Shown one piece after another: positions 1-9,203 of a stretch of DNA of 64,000 nucleotides; position 1 is the stretch's first letter, and the number at the start of each line of letters is the position of its first letter. This DNA is from Streptomyces genisteinicus (GTDB lineage Bacteria > Actinomycetota > Actinomycetes > Streptomycetales > Streptomycetaceae), in assembly GCF_014489615.1 (NCBI RefSeq), contig NZ_CP060825.1, positions 2,149,501-2,213,500 of the forward strand, written 5' to 3'. The notes beneath the pieces are model-generated. The model was not told the DNA's origin, searched no databases, and was given only the letters and a program-made list of their open reading frames with translations. A program made the translations under genes and the position numbers.

Positions 1-2
1 CG

Positions 3-1016
<1,014 letters not shown>

Positions 1017-1020
1017 GATG

Positions 1021-1512
1021 TCAGCCCTTCTGGGACACCCGGCGGGCGTCCCCGTAGAACTCGATCTTGTGGTCAAGCACCGCGAGGGTGTCCTGGAGTT
1101 CGGCGATGCGCTGGACGACGTCGTGCCGGGTGCGGTGGAGCAGTTCCCGGCGGGCTTCGAAGGTGTGGTCGCCCGCTCTGATCATCTCGGCGTAGGCGAC
1201 CATGTCGGCGACCGGCATACCGGTGAGGCGGAGCTTGGCCACGAAGGCGAGCCAGTCGAGGTCGCGGTTGGTGAAGCGCCGCTGCCCCGTGTGGGAGCGG
1301 TCGATGTGCTGCATCAGTCCGATCCGCTCGTACCAGCGCAGGGTGTGGGCGGTGAGCCCGGTGAGGGCGGCGACCTCGCTGATGGTGTAGCGGTCGCGGC
1401 CCTCCGGCCGGGGGTGCGCGGCGGGTGCGGACTGGCAGAGGTCCTTGGGAGCACCGGCGCGGGCACCGGGCCGTCGGGCGGTTCGTGCCGGAGTGGTCTC
1501 GATCACCGTCAT
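1021..1512 (-). CDS. MerR-family transcriptional regulator
   Basis: DNA-binding regulator of 163 aa. The MerR winged-helix start (YTISEVAALTG, then LRWYERIGL) is at residues 42-66 and is followed by the RRFTNRDLDWL wing. A coiled-coil dimerisation helix follows (about 120-150, AELQDTLAVLDHKIEFY). No cysteine cluster for metal binding is seen, so a metal sensor is unlikely; it resembles the MerR proteins that sit beside aldo/keto reductases. A basic, Ala-rich extension of about 40 residues precedes the HTH; an internal start is possible, but the ATG at 1512 is used here. It is upstream of and nearly contiguous with the reductase gene. Confidence 0.92.
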   Translation of the reverse strand: MTVIETTPARTARRPGARAGAPKDLCQSAPAAHPRPEGRDRYTISEVAALTGLTAHTLRWYERIGLMQHIDRSHTGQRRFTNRDLDWLAFVAKLRLTGMPVADMVAYAEMIRAGDHTFEARRELLHRTRHDVVQRIAELQDTLAVLDHKIEFYGDARRVSQKG

Positions 1513-1596
1513 CCCTCCACGCTAGAACCTTCGAGTGCACTCGAAGCAAGAACAATCCGATGGCGTCCGGAATACGGCGGGTCTAGCGTGCGGCGC

Positions 1597-2064
1597 ATGA
1601 GCATCGCACGCCGCGCCGTACCGGGCGACGCCGGGGAACTGATCCGTCTGCGCACCGTGATGCTGGACTCGCTGCGGGGCGCACCGCACCCCGACACCGG
1701 GTGGCAGCCCGCCGCCGCGGCCTCGCTGCGCGACCGGCTCGCGGACCCGTCCGGCGGCCTCGCCGCGTTCGTCGTCGAACGGCCCGGTGGCGGGCTCGCC
1801 GCCTGCGCCGTCGGGACGATCGAGCGCCGGCTCGGCGGCCCGGACGACCCCGAGGGCTCCGTCGGCTACGTGTTCAGCGTCGCCACGGACGAGGCCATGC
1901 GGCGCCGCGGGTACTCGCGGGCGTGCATGGAGGGACTGCTGGGCTGGTTCCGCGAGCACGGCGTCCGCCGGGTCGACCTGCGGGCCTCGGAGCACGGTGA
2001 GCCGCTGTACGCCTCCCTCGGCTTCGTCCGCACCCCGGATCCGGCGATGCGGCTGAGCTGGTAG
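1597..2064 (+). CDS. GNAT-family N-acetyltransferase
   Basis: Acetyl-CoA-dependent N-acetyltransferase of 155 aa, substrate unknown. The fold is recognisable from the N-terminal IARRAVPGDAGEL strand-helix, the central beta strand GYVFSVATDE, and the acetyl-CoA pyrophosphate loop MRRRGYSRACMEGLL (R/Q-x-x-G-x-A type, here R-R-G-Y-S-R). It closes with the typical PLYASLGFVR element. The ATG at 1597 gives the expected family length. It is transcribed divergently from the MerR gene across an 84-nt gap and is followed by a strong hairpin. Confidence 0.9.
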   Translation: MSIARRAVPGDAGELIRLRTVMLDSLRGAPHPDTGWQPAAAASLRDRLADPSGGLAAFVVERPGGGLAACAVGTIERRLGGPDDPEGSVGYVFSVATDEAMRRRGYSRACMEGLLGWFREHGVRRVDLRASEHGEPLYASLGFVRTPDPAMRLSW

Positions 2065-2121
2065 CCCTGCCCTCCGCGGGCGGGGGCCCGGGGACGGGGC
2101 CCCGCGCCTCCCCCGCGCCTC

Positions 2122-2148
2122 CCGGGTGCGCGGCTGCGGCGCACCCGG
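2122..2148 (+). terminator. Hairpin terminator after the acetyltransferase gene
   Basis: A 10-bp perfect inverted repeat (2122-2131 with 2139-2148, 7-nt loop) lies in the gap between the acetyltransferase and the serine hydrolase. There is no T-tract, as is common in Streptomyces. Confidence 0.5.
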
Positions 2149-2188
2149 CCGTGCCGGCCGGCCCGCGGCACCCTCTAGGCTCGTGGGC

Positions 2189-3004
2189 ATGCAGAGCCTG
2201 GCGATGATCGAGAACTGGCCGGTGCCCACGGCGGCGGCCGCAGTCGTACGCGCGGACGGGACCGTCGCAGGTTCCCACGGCCCGGCGGACCGGCGTTTCC
2301 CGCTGGCGTCCGTCACCAAGCCGCTCGCCGCGTACGCGGTGCTGGTGGCGTACGAGGAGGGGGCCGTCGAGCTGGACGAGCCGGCCGGACCCGACGGCGC
2401 CACGGTGCGCCACCTGCTCGCCCACACCTCCGGCCTGGCCTTCGACGAACACCGGGTCCAGGCGGCCCCCGGCACCCGGCGGATCTACTCCAACACGGGT
2501 TTCGAGGTGCTGGGCGACCACATCGCGAAGGCGACGGACATCCCGTTCGCCGACTATCTCCACCAGGCGGTGCTGGAACCGCTCGGCATGACGTCGACCA
2601 CGCTGGACGGCTCGCCGGCGAAGGACGGCGTGTCCACCGTCGGCGACCTGGTGCGCTTCGCGGCCGAGGTGCAGGCGCCGCGGCTGCTGGACGCGCGGAC
2701 GGTGCTGGAGGCGATGACGGTCGTGCACCCGGGCCTGTCGGGGATACTGCCGGGCTACGGCAGCCAGAAGCCCAACGACTGGGGTCTCGGTTTCGAGATC
2801 CGCGACGGCAAGTCGCCGCACTGGACCGGCGCTTCGTCGTCGCCGCGCACCTTCGGCCACTTCGGCCAGTCCGGCACGTTCCTGTGGATCGACCCGGACG
2901 CCGGGGCCGCCTGCGTGGCCCTCACGGACCGGGCGTTCGGCCCGTGGGCGATCGAGGCGTGGCCGCCGTTCACGGAGTCGGTGCTGGCCGAACTGCGGGG
3001 CTGA
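2189..3004 (+). CDS. Serine hydrolase, class C beta-lactamase fold
   Basis: Putative serine hydrolase of 271 aa related to class C beta-lactamases, DD-peptidases and esterases. The nucleophile motif SVTK (SxxK) occurs in LASVTKPLAAYAVL, the YSN element (YxN) in RRIYSNTGFEVLG, and an HFGQSGTF segment near the C terminus corresponds to the third (H/K-x-G) box. No signal peptide is seen, so it is probably cytoplasmic. It is shorter than true penicillin-binding proteins, which fits a small esterase. The ATG at 2189 is preferred over an upstream ATG at 2126 that would lie inside the terminator hairpin. The substrate is unknown. Confidence 0.88.
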   Translation: MQSLAMIENWPVPTAAAAVVRADGTVAGSHGPADRRFPLASVTKPLAAYAVLVAYEEGAVELDEPAGPDGATVRHLLAHTSGLAFDEHRVQAAPGTRRIYSNTGFEVLGDHIAKATDIPFADYLHQAVLEPLGMTSTTLDGSPAKDGVSTVGDLVRFAAEVQAPRLLDARTVLEAMTVVHPGLSGILPGYGSQKPNDWGLGFEIRDGKSPHWTGASSSPRTFGHFGQSGTFLWIDPDAGAACVALTDRAFGPWAIEAWPPFTESVLAELRG

Positions 3005-3632
3005 CCGTCGGCGTGGGGCGGGCGGGGCCGTCCCCGGTCCCGCCCGGCGAGGTGTCGCAACTCGCCTGCGGCCGGGGTCCGTCGGTACCGGAGAGCCGGA
3101 CCGGCGGGCGTCCCCACTCGTCCTCCGCGTAGGCGACGGTGCACACCAGCTGCCGCAGCCCGAGGTCGTCCACACCGGCGAGCGGCACGTCGACGGCCGC
3201 GTCGATCACACCGCCGGAGATCGTGATCTCGACATCGGCCCGCTCCGGCAGGGTGGGCGCGTTGTGCAGCCCGGCCTCCCGCTCGCGGGCGTTCGGGCCG
3301 TCGAGGAGCGCCGCGACGGTCTTCGCGGCCGCCGGGGGGACCCGTTCGGCTCCGGTGGCCGAATCCGGGCCGGACGTGCCACGGACCGCCTCCGGGCCCA
3401 GGTCGTACTGGCCTCCCCAGGCAGAGCCGTCGTCGAGGAACCGCGGGACGGGGACGAGCGTTCCGTCCGGTGTCAGGAAGAAGAGGAGCAGCCGCGCCTC
3501 GCGTGCCGGGAGCACGTCGATGGTCGCCGGCCCGCCCGCCTCGATGACGTCGGTCGGCTGGATTCCCATGCCGCACCCGGCGAGGGGTATCAGCGCCGCG
3601 AGGGCGGCGAGCCTGCGCGCGGTCCTTCTCAT
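2970..3632 (-). CDS. GerMN-like lipoprotein of the two-component cluster
   Basis: Secreted lipoprotein of 220 aa. The N terminus is basic, then hydrophobic, and ends in a lipobox (PLAGC). The mature part resembles a GerMN domain: a LLLFFLTPDGTLVPVPR strand, then TVAALLDGP, and a late QLVCTVAY strand. The C-terminal 40 residues are Pro/Thr-rich. Its ATG overlaps the kinase stop codon (ATGA), so it is translated with the kinase and probably senses or modulates the envelope signal read by it. Comparable lipoproteins accompany the CseBC and AfsQ1Q2 systems. Its 3' end overlaps the convergent hydrolase gene by 35 nt. Confidence 0.85.
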   Translation of the reverse strand: MRRTARRLAALAALIPLAGCGMGIQPTDVIEAGGPATIDVLPAREARLLLFFLTPDGTLVPVPRFLDDGSAWGGQYDLGPEAVRGTSGPDSATGAERVPPAAAKTVAALLDGPNAREREAGLHNAPTLPERADVEITISGGVIDAAVDVPLAGVDDLGLRQLVCTVAYAEDEWGRPPVRLSGTDGPRPQASCDTSPGGTGDGPARPTPTVSPAVRPAPTP

Positions 3633-5158
3633 GCCGTCGCCTCCTCCGGGTCCCGGACTCCCGTCAGCGGGATCTCGACGGTGAAGACGGCGCCGCCGTC
3701 CGGACGGTTCGCCGCGCGGACGGTTCCGCCGTGCAGGCGCACGTTCTCCTGGGTGATCGCGAGGCCCAGTCCGCTGCCCGTGGACCGGGTGCGGGCCGCG
3801 TCGGCCTTGTAGAAGCGGTCGAAGATGTGCGGCAGCACCTCGGGCCGGATGCCGTCGCCGCTGTCGGCGACCTCGGTGACCAGGGTGTCCGCGCGGACCG
3901 ACACCCGGACGGTGACCGGTTCGGCGCCGTGGCGCAGCGCGTTGCCGACGAGGTTGGCCACGACGATGTCGAAGCGGCGCGGGTCGAGGCGGACGCGGAC
4001 GCCGTCGGGCAGGTCGGTGCGCACCCGGCCGTCCCAGTGCCGGTGGGCGAGGGTCTTGCGGACGGTCTCCGCCGCGTCCACCTCGTCGGTGTTGAGCTCG
4101 GCGGCGCGGGCGTCGAAGCGGGAGATCTCCATCAGGTCCTCGACCAGGACGGCGAGTTTGCCGGTCTCGGAGCTGATCAGCCGCACCGCGCGGGCGGTGT
4201 CGGGGTCGAGCCGCTGCGCGTCCTCGTCCAGGACCTCGGTGACGGCGAGCATCCCGGCGAGCGGGGTGCGCAGTTCGTGCGAGACGTCGGCGGCGAAGCG
4301 CCGGGCCCTGGCCTCGGCCTGCTGGAGTTCCTCCACGGAGCGTTCGAGCTCTCCGGCCGATTCGTTGAACGTCCGTGCCAGGTCGGCCAGTTCGTCCCGG
4401 CCGCGGACCTCGATCCGGGTGTCGAGACGGCCGCTGCCCATGGACCGGGCCGCGCCGCGCAGTTCGCGCACCGGACGCAGCACGCTGCGCGCGGAGAGCA
4501 GGGCGGGGACGAAGGCGATGGCGAGTCCGGGCAGGGCCCCGTCACGGGCGGCCGTGAGGAGGGCGTCGACGTTGGCCTGCTCGTCGGTCATCCGCATCAC
4601 GGCGAACAGCACGAGCCCGCTGTGCAGGGAGGTGGTGTTGCCGGTCCTGACGGAGACCGGCATGCCGATGGTCAGGTAGGGGACGCCGTCGCGGACGACG
4701 CGTTCGAAGCTGCCGCGCGAGGACGTCAGCGCGGTGCGCCGCAGCTCGGGGGTGATGACGGTGGAGGTGGGGTTCTCGCCGGAGGAGACGCGCAGGCTGC
4801 CGTACTCGGCGAAGACGATCCAGGGATGGGGCTTGGCCTTGGACGCGATGACGAACAGCATCTCCCGCAGCGTGGGCCCGTCGACGGGCAGCCCGGTGCC
4901 GAGGGTCTCGACCTGCTCGCGGAAGGAGACGACGGCGGTGTCCTGCGCGCTGGCGAGCACGGCGTTGCGCGCCTCGCGGTAGGTCAGGGCGGCGGTGGTG
5001 CCGGCGCTGACGGCGGCGACCAGCAGGAAGGCCAGTACCAGGCGGGTGCGCAGCCCGAAGGGGAGCGCGCGCCCGCGGCGGGTGCGGGAGGCGGCGCGGG
5101 GGGTGCGCCGCGTGCGGGGGGTGCGGGGGGTTCGGGCGGGCTCGGGAGGTGCGTTCAC
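3629..5158 (-). CDS. Sensor histidine kinase (HAMP, HisKA, HATPase)
   Basis: Membrane histidine kinase of 509 aa. After a basic, Thr/Arg/Pro-rich N-terminal tail come a first membrane helix (about 39-58), an extracellular sensor of about 145 residues, a second helix (about 207-225) and a HAMP linker (about 225-275). The phosphoacceptor is H294 (DVSHELRTPL). The ATPase domain has N406 in the N box, the DSGDGI G1 box at 432-437 and the GSGLGL G2 box at 461-466, so it should be active. It follows its response regulator by 76 nt, and its stop overlaps the lipoprotein start. The architecture is MtrB/CseC/AfsQ2-like; which orthologue it is cannot be settled from sequence alone. Confidence 0.95.
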   Translation of the reverse strand: MNAPPEPARTPRTPRTRRTPRAASRTRRGRALPFGLRTRLVLAFLLVAAVSAGTTAALTYREARNAVLASAQDTAVVSFREQVETLGTGLPVDGPTLREMLFVIASKAKPHPWIVFAEYGSLRVSSGENPTSTVITPELRRTALTSSRGSFERVVRDGVPYLTIGMPVSVRTGNTTSLHSGLVLFAVMRMTDEQANVDALLTAARDGALPGLAIAFVPALLSARSVLRPVRELRGAARSMGSGRLDTRIEVRGRDELADLARTFNESAGELERSVEELQQAEARARRFAADVSHELRTPLAGMLAVTEVLDEDAQRLDPDTARAVRLISSETGKLAVLVEDLMEISRFDARAAELNTDEVDAAETVRKTLAHRHWDGRVRTDLPDGVRVRLDPRRFDIVVANLVGNALRHGAEPVTVRVSVRADTLVTEVADSGDGIRPEVLPHIFDRFYKADAARTRSTGSGLGLAITQENVRLHGGTVRAANRPDGGAVFTVEIPLTGVRDPEEATA

Positions 5159-5234
5159 CGGGTGGTCACCGCAGGGGTCGTCTCGGGGGTCGTGGACGAC
5201 CCGGGGGGCTCGGGGGTCACGGGAGGCTCGGGGG

Positions 5235-5918
5235 TCACAGGGGTCCGAAGCGGTAGCCGAAGCCCCGCAGGGTCTGGATGTAACGGGGGCTGCCCGCCGC
5301 GTCCTCGATCTTGGTGCGGAGCCGGCGGACGCAGGCGTCCACCAGCCGCGCGTCCCCGTGGTAGCTGTGCTCCCACACGTGCTCCAGCAGCTGCTGGCGG
5401 CTGAAGACCTGCTCGGGGGCGGCGGACAGGTGGAGCAGCAGCTTGAGTTCGGAGGGGGCGAGGGCGAGCCGTTCGCCGGACTTGGCGACGGTGAGCCCGG
5501 CGCGGTCGATGGCGAGGTCGCCGTGGAACTCGACGGCCGGCCGGCCGGTGCCCGGTTCCTCGATGCGGCGCAGCACGGCCCGGATGCGGGCCTCGATCAC
5601 CTCCGTGCGGGCGGGCTTGACGATGTAGTCGTCGGCGCCCGCCTCCAGCCCGATGACGACGTCGAAGTCGTCCCCGCGCGCGGTGAGCATGATGATCGGC
5701 AACTGGCTGTCCTCGCGCACCCGGCGGCAGACCTGGACGCCGTTCATGCCGGGCAGCATCAGGTCGAGGAGCAGCAGGTCGGGCCGGAACTCGCGCAGCG
5801 CGTCGAGTCCGGCCTCGCCGGTGGCGGCGGTGCGGACCTCGTGGCCGCGGCGGCGCAGCCCGAGCTCGACCCCCTCGCGGACGGAGGGGTCGTCTTCGAT
5901 GAGGAGGACGCGGGGCAT
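5235..5918 (-). CDS. OmpR/PhoB-family response regulator
   Basis: DNA-binding response regulator of 227 aa. The receiver domain (1-115) has the acidic pair E8/D9-D10, phosphoacceptor D52 (LLLLDLMLPG), T79 and K101. The C-terminal winged helix (about 130-225) has the typical LAPSELKLLLHL and RLVDACVRRLRTKIED segments, ending in GFGYRFGPL. It is most similar in style to the CseB and AfsQ1 group. It lies between murJ (39 nt upstream) and its kinase, so wall biosynthesis and envelope sensing share one transcription direction and probably one transcript. Confidence 0.95.
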   Translation of the reverse strand: MPRVLLIEDDPSVREGVELGLRRRGHEVRTAATGEAGLDALREFRPDLLLLDLMLPGMNGVQVCRRVREDSQLPIIMLTARGDDFDVVIGLEAGADDYIVKPARTEVIEARIRAVLRRIEEPGTGRPAVEFHGDLAIDRAGLTVAKSGERLALAPSELKLLLHLSAAPEQVFSRQQLLEHVWEHSYHGDARLVDACVRRLRTKIEDAAGSPRYIQTLRGFGYRFGPL

Positions 5919-5957
5919 GGCGGGTGCTCCAGGGGATGGTCGGTGGCGAGGGGGTGG

Positions 5958-7781
5958 TCAGCGGCGGCCGGGCAGGGCCCGGCGCAGCCGGACGGTGGCG
6001 CCGGTGAGGAGCGTGTCGAGCTCCCGCAGCCGCAGGGGGCGGGCGAGCAGGGCGAAGACGGCGACGACGGCGGCCGCTCCGGCTCCGGCCGCCGCGAGCG
6101 CGCCGCCGGGATCGGCCCAGCGGGCGGCGAGGTACCCGAGCAGCGCGGCGGGGAAGGCGGCGGCGAGCAGCCTCAGCTGGGCCCCGAAGGCACCGGAGGC
6201 GGCCCGGTCGCCGGCGGCCGGGCCCGCGCCGTGGAGCGGGGAGAGGTCCGGCCGGCCGGCCGGGCCCGGGGCGGCCGTGCCGCCGGCGAGGCGGCGGCGC
6301 AGGACCAGGGCGGTGACGGCCCAGCCCGCCCACAGCGCCACCGAGTACGCCCCGGCGATGCCGGTCACCGCCCACCGGGCGGGCAGCGCTGCGAACGCGG
6401 CGACGGAGAGGCCCGCGTTCAGGGCGGCGATCACCAGGTTGAGGAGGAAGGGCGTGCGGGTGTCGGAGAGCGCGTAGAAGGTGCGGGAGAGGACGTACTG
6501 GCCGGAGAAGGCGATCAGTCCGGGCGCGAACGCCGTCAGGGTGCCCGCCATGACGGCGATGTCCCGCGCGTCGGTCTCCCCGTACTGGAAGACGAGGGCC
6601 ATCACGGGCTGCGCGAGGGCGCCCAGCAGACAGGCGGCGGGCACGACGGCCGCGGCGGTGGTGCGCAGCGCGTACGAGACGTCCCGGCGCACGGCGCCGG
6701 TGTCGCCGTCGGCGGCGGAGGCGCTCATCCGGGGCATCAGCGCGGTCACCAGGGAGACGGTGACGATGCCGTGCGGGACGGCCCACAGGACGTAGGCGTT
6801 GGTGTACGCGCTGAACCCGGCGCCCTCGATCCCGGCCGCCTGCGCGGCCGCTCCGGCGTCGGTGGCCAGCCGGGTGGTGACCCAGTACGCGGCCTGGTTG
6901 GTGAGCACCAGCAGCACCAGCCAGCCCGCGTTCCGCAGCGGCCGGGTGAGCCCGCTGCCCCGCCAGTCGAAGCGGGGCCGGAAGCGGAAGCGGGCGGCGC
7001 GCAGCGAGGGCAGCAGGGCGAGCGCCTGGACGGCGATGCCCGCGCTGGTGCCCCAGCCGAGCAGGGCCGTCTCGCCGGGGGTGAGCGTGCCGCCGTCGCC
7101 GGTGGCGAGGTAGAGGGCGAAGACCGCGATCACGACGACGTTGTTGAGGACGGGCGTCCACATCATGGCGCCGAAGCGGCCGCGGGCGTTGAGCACCTGG
7201 CCGAGCAGGGTGAAGACGCCGAGGAAGAAGATCTGCGGCAGGCAGTACCGGGCGAAGGCGATCGTCATCTCGGCCTGGCCGCCGTCGTAGGCGGTGTAGA
7301 CGCCGATGATCGCGGGCGCGGCCCACACGGCGGCGCCGGTGAGCGCGAGCAGGGCGAGGACGCACACGGTGAGCAGCCGGTCGGTGTAGGCGGCACCGCC
7401 GTCCGCGTGCTCCTTGCCCGCCCGGACGAGCTCGGGCACGAAGACGGCGTTGAGCGCGCCGCCGATCAGCAGCATGTAGACGATGGTCGGCAGCGCGTTG
7501 CCGACGGCGTACCCGTCGGCGACGAGGCCGACGCCGAGCGCGGAGGCGACGACGGCGGAGCGGGCGAAGCCGGTGGCCCGGGACACGACCGACCCGGCGG
7601 CCATCACCAGTCCGCTGCGCAGCACCGACGGCGTCCGGCCGGGGGCGGGCTTCGCGGCGCCTGCCGCGGCGTCCTCGGCGGCGGCCGTCTCGTGCGGGGC
7701 CCCGGCGGGGGCGCCGCCCTGTCCGGGCACGGCACCGGGGGGCGCGGCGGTCGCGCCGGCCACGGTGCGGTCGCCGCTCAC
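5958..7781 (-). CDS. murJ: Lipid II flippase MurJ
   Basis: Integral membrane protein of 607 aa from the MVF/MurJ family, which moves lipid II across the cytoplasmic membrane in peptidoglycan synthesis. After a disordered Ala/Pro/Gly-rich N-terminal tail come about 13-14 hydrophobic helices, starting with the characteristic GSVVSRATGFARSAVVA segment and including ALLGWGTSAGIAVQ and YVLSRTFYALSDTRTP. I placed the start at GTG 7781 because it overlaps the stop of the FemX-like gene (GTGA), a standard translational coupling. An ATG at 7853 would add 24 residues that only repeat the FemX 3' end in another frame. The pairing with a FemX-like transferase supports a role in the wall precursor cycle. 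Confidence 0.93.
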   Translation of the reverse strand: MSGDRTVAGATAAPPGAVPGQGGAPAGAPHETAAAEDAAAGAAKPAPGRTPSVLRSGLVMAAGSVVSRATGFARSAVVASALGVGLVADGYAVGNALPTIVYMLLIGGALNAVFVPELVRAGKEHADGGAAYTDRLLTVCVLALLALTGAAVWAAPAIIGVYTAYDGGQAEMTIAFARYCLPQIFFLGVFTLLGQVLNARGRFGAMMWTPVLNNVVVIAVFALYLATGDGGTLTPGETALLGWGTSAGIAVQALALLPSLRAARFRFRPRFDWRGSGLTRPLRNAGWLVLLVLTNQAAYWVTTRLATDAGAAAQAAGIEGAGFSAYTNAYVLWAVPHGIVTVSLVTALMPRMSASAADGDTGAVRRDVSYALRTTAAAVVPAACLLGALAQPVMALVFQYGETDARDIAVMAGTLTAFAPGLIAFSGQYVLSRTFYALSDTRTPFLLNLVIAALNAGLSVAAFAALPARWAVTGIAGAYSVALWAGWAVTALVLRRRLAGGTAAPGPAGRPDLSPLHGAGPAAGDRAASGAFGAQLRLLAAAFPAALLGYLAARWADPGGALAAAGAGAAAVVAVFALLARPLRLRELDTLLTGATVRLRRALPGRR

Positions 7782-8950
7782 CGGCGTGCCAGATATGCCT
7801 GGAACGCCCGGTACAGCGCGTGGTTGGCGGTGCCGTCCAACGGCTTCTCCCATTCCCCCAAGGTCTCGACGACCTCGCCCCCGGTGCCGAGCTTCCAGCG
7901 CAGCAGTCCGTGTCCCCTCTCAGCGGGGTCGAGGGTGGAGGGTACCCCGCGCATGTCGTACACGTCGGCGCCGAGTGCGTGGGCGTCCTGGAGCATCCGC
8001 CACTGGAGGAGGTTGGAGGGCCGCACCTCACGGCGGTGGTCGGCCGAGGCCCCGGTCTGGTACCAGACCCGGCCGCCGACGCGGATCATGGTGTGCGCGG
8101 CCAGGATCTCGCCCTGGTGCCGGGCCAGGTAGAGCGTCATCCGGCCGGGCTCCTCCGCGTTGAGGGCCGCGTACTGCCGCTCGTAGTAGGCGAGCGAGCG
8201 GCCGAGCCGGAAGCCGTCGCGCTCCTCGGTGATCCGCAGCAGCCGGAAGAACTCGGGCAGGTCGGCCGCGCTGCCGACGACGGTCTCCACTCCCTCCTTG
8301 CGCGCCTTGCGCACATTGCGCCGCCACTCCTGGTTGAGCCCGGCCCACAGGTCGTCCACGGAGCGGCCGGTCAGCGGGACCCGGAAGACGTAGCGCGGCT
8401 GGGCGTCCCCGTCCTCCTCCCCGCCGCAGCGGTGCCAGCCCCGGGCCCGCAGCCGCTCGGAGACGGCGGTGCCCAGCGGGTCGACCTCCCGGGCCAGGAC
8501 GTCGGCGAGCCGGCGCCCGGGGGCGGCGGCCGCCTTGAGGCGGGCCGCGTCCCAGCTCCGGTGCGCCGGTGACGGGCCGATGCGCACAGCGAACACCCCG
8601 GCCGTGCGCAGGGTCTTCAGCAGCGGGTCGAGCCAGCCGTCCAGGTGGGGGTCGGCCCAGTCGGCGACGGGGCCCTCCGGCAGGTAGGCGAAGTACTTGC
8701 GCGTGCCCGGGAGTTGGCGGAGGAGCACCAGGGCGACGCCGGTGAGGTCGCCCTCCTCGGGCCGGGGCCCCCAGCCGAGCAGCAGGGACCGCCAGCCCTC
8801 CTTCACGTCGGCCCAGGAGGGGCACTGGAGGAAGCCGGGGCCGAGGGCGTTCCCGGCGCGGGACGCGAGGAAGGCGCGGTACGTCTCGCGGCTGATGGGG
8901 GCGAGCGGCGTCTGCTGGCCTCGGTCGGCCGGCACGAGCAGTGCGGACAC
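7778..8950 (-). CDS. FemX/MurM-like aminoacyltransferase (peptidoglycan bridge formation)
   Basis: FemABX-family transferase of 390 aa with the two-lobed GNAT fold. Such enzymes add amino acids from aminoacyl-tRNA to lipid II or its stem peptide; in Streptomyces a FemX-type enzyme makes the Gly interpeptide. Visible family features are the LWAGLNQEWRRNVRKARKEG coiled arm region, AAHTMIRVGGRVWYQTGAS, the NLLQWRMLQDA motif and the MRGVPSTLD loop. I prefer GTG 8950 (VSALLVPADRG) because AGAGAGG lies about 10 nt upstream. An ATG at 9007 would add a tail encoded by a tandem GGTCACGCGTCT repeat. It is the first gene of the run leading into murJ and the two-component genes. Confidence 0.9.
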   Translation of the reverse strand: MSALLVPADRGQQTPLAPISRETYRAFLASRAGNALGPGFLQCPSWADVKEGWRSLLLGWGPRPEEGDLTGVALVLLRQLPGTRKYFAYLPEGPVADWADPHLDGWLDPLLKTLRTAGVFAVRIGPSPAHRSWDAARLKAAAAPGRRLADVLAREVDPLGTAVSERLRARGWHRCGGEEDGDAQPRYVFRVPLTGRSVDDLWAGLNQEWRRNVRKARKEGVETVVGSAADLPEFFRLLRITEERDGFRLGRSLAYYERQYAALNAEEPGRMTLYLARHQGEILAAHTMIRVGGRVWYQTGASADHRREVRPSNLLQWRMLQDAHALGADVYDMRGVPSTLDPAERGHGLLRWKLGTGGEVVETLGEWEKPLDGTANHALYRAFQAYLARR

Positions 8951-9203
8951 GGTGGTGGGACCTCTCTGGTCACGCGTCTGGTCACGCGTCTGTCGTCGCG
9001 CGATCACGCGGAATGCGGTGGAACGCCGTGGACTCTCACAGCCCCGCGTGACCGGTCCGCACGGCGAATATGACCGGACGATGACCGTTGTGACGCAACG
9101 GCCGTCACACCGCCCCGCACCCTCTCACCTGGGGTTTCTCCGCCCTACTCTCGGCCTATCGGATTCCGGCGGACAGGCCGGACGACAACGGAGGACCCAT
9201 CCC

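Noticed and set aside
8948..9007. Tandem GGTCACGCGTCT copies as an operator of the femX-like gene
   Set aside because: Two copies only, no dyad symmetry; they may simply be part of the leader. Kept only as an argument about the start codon.
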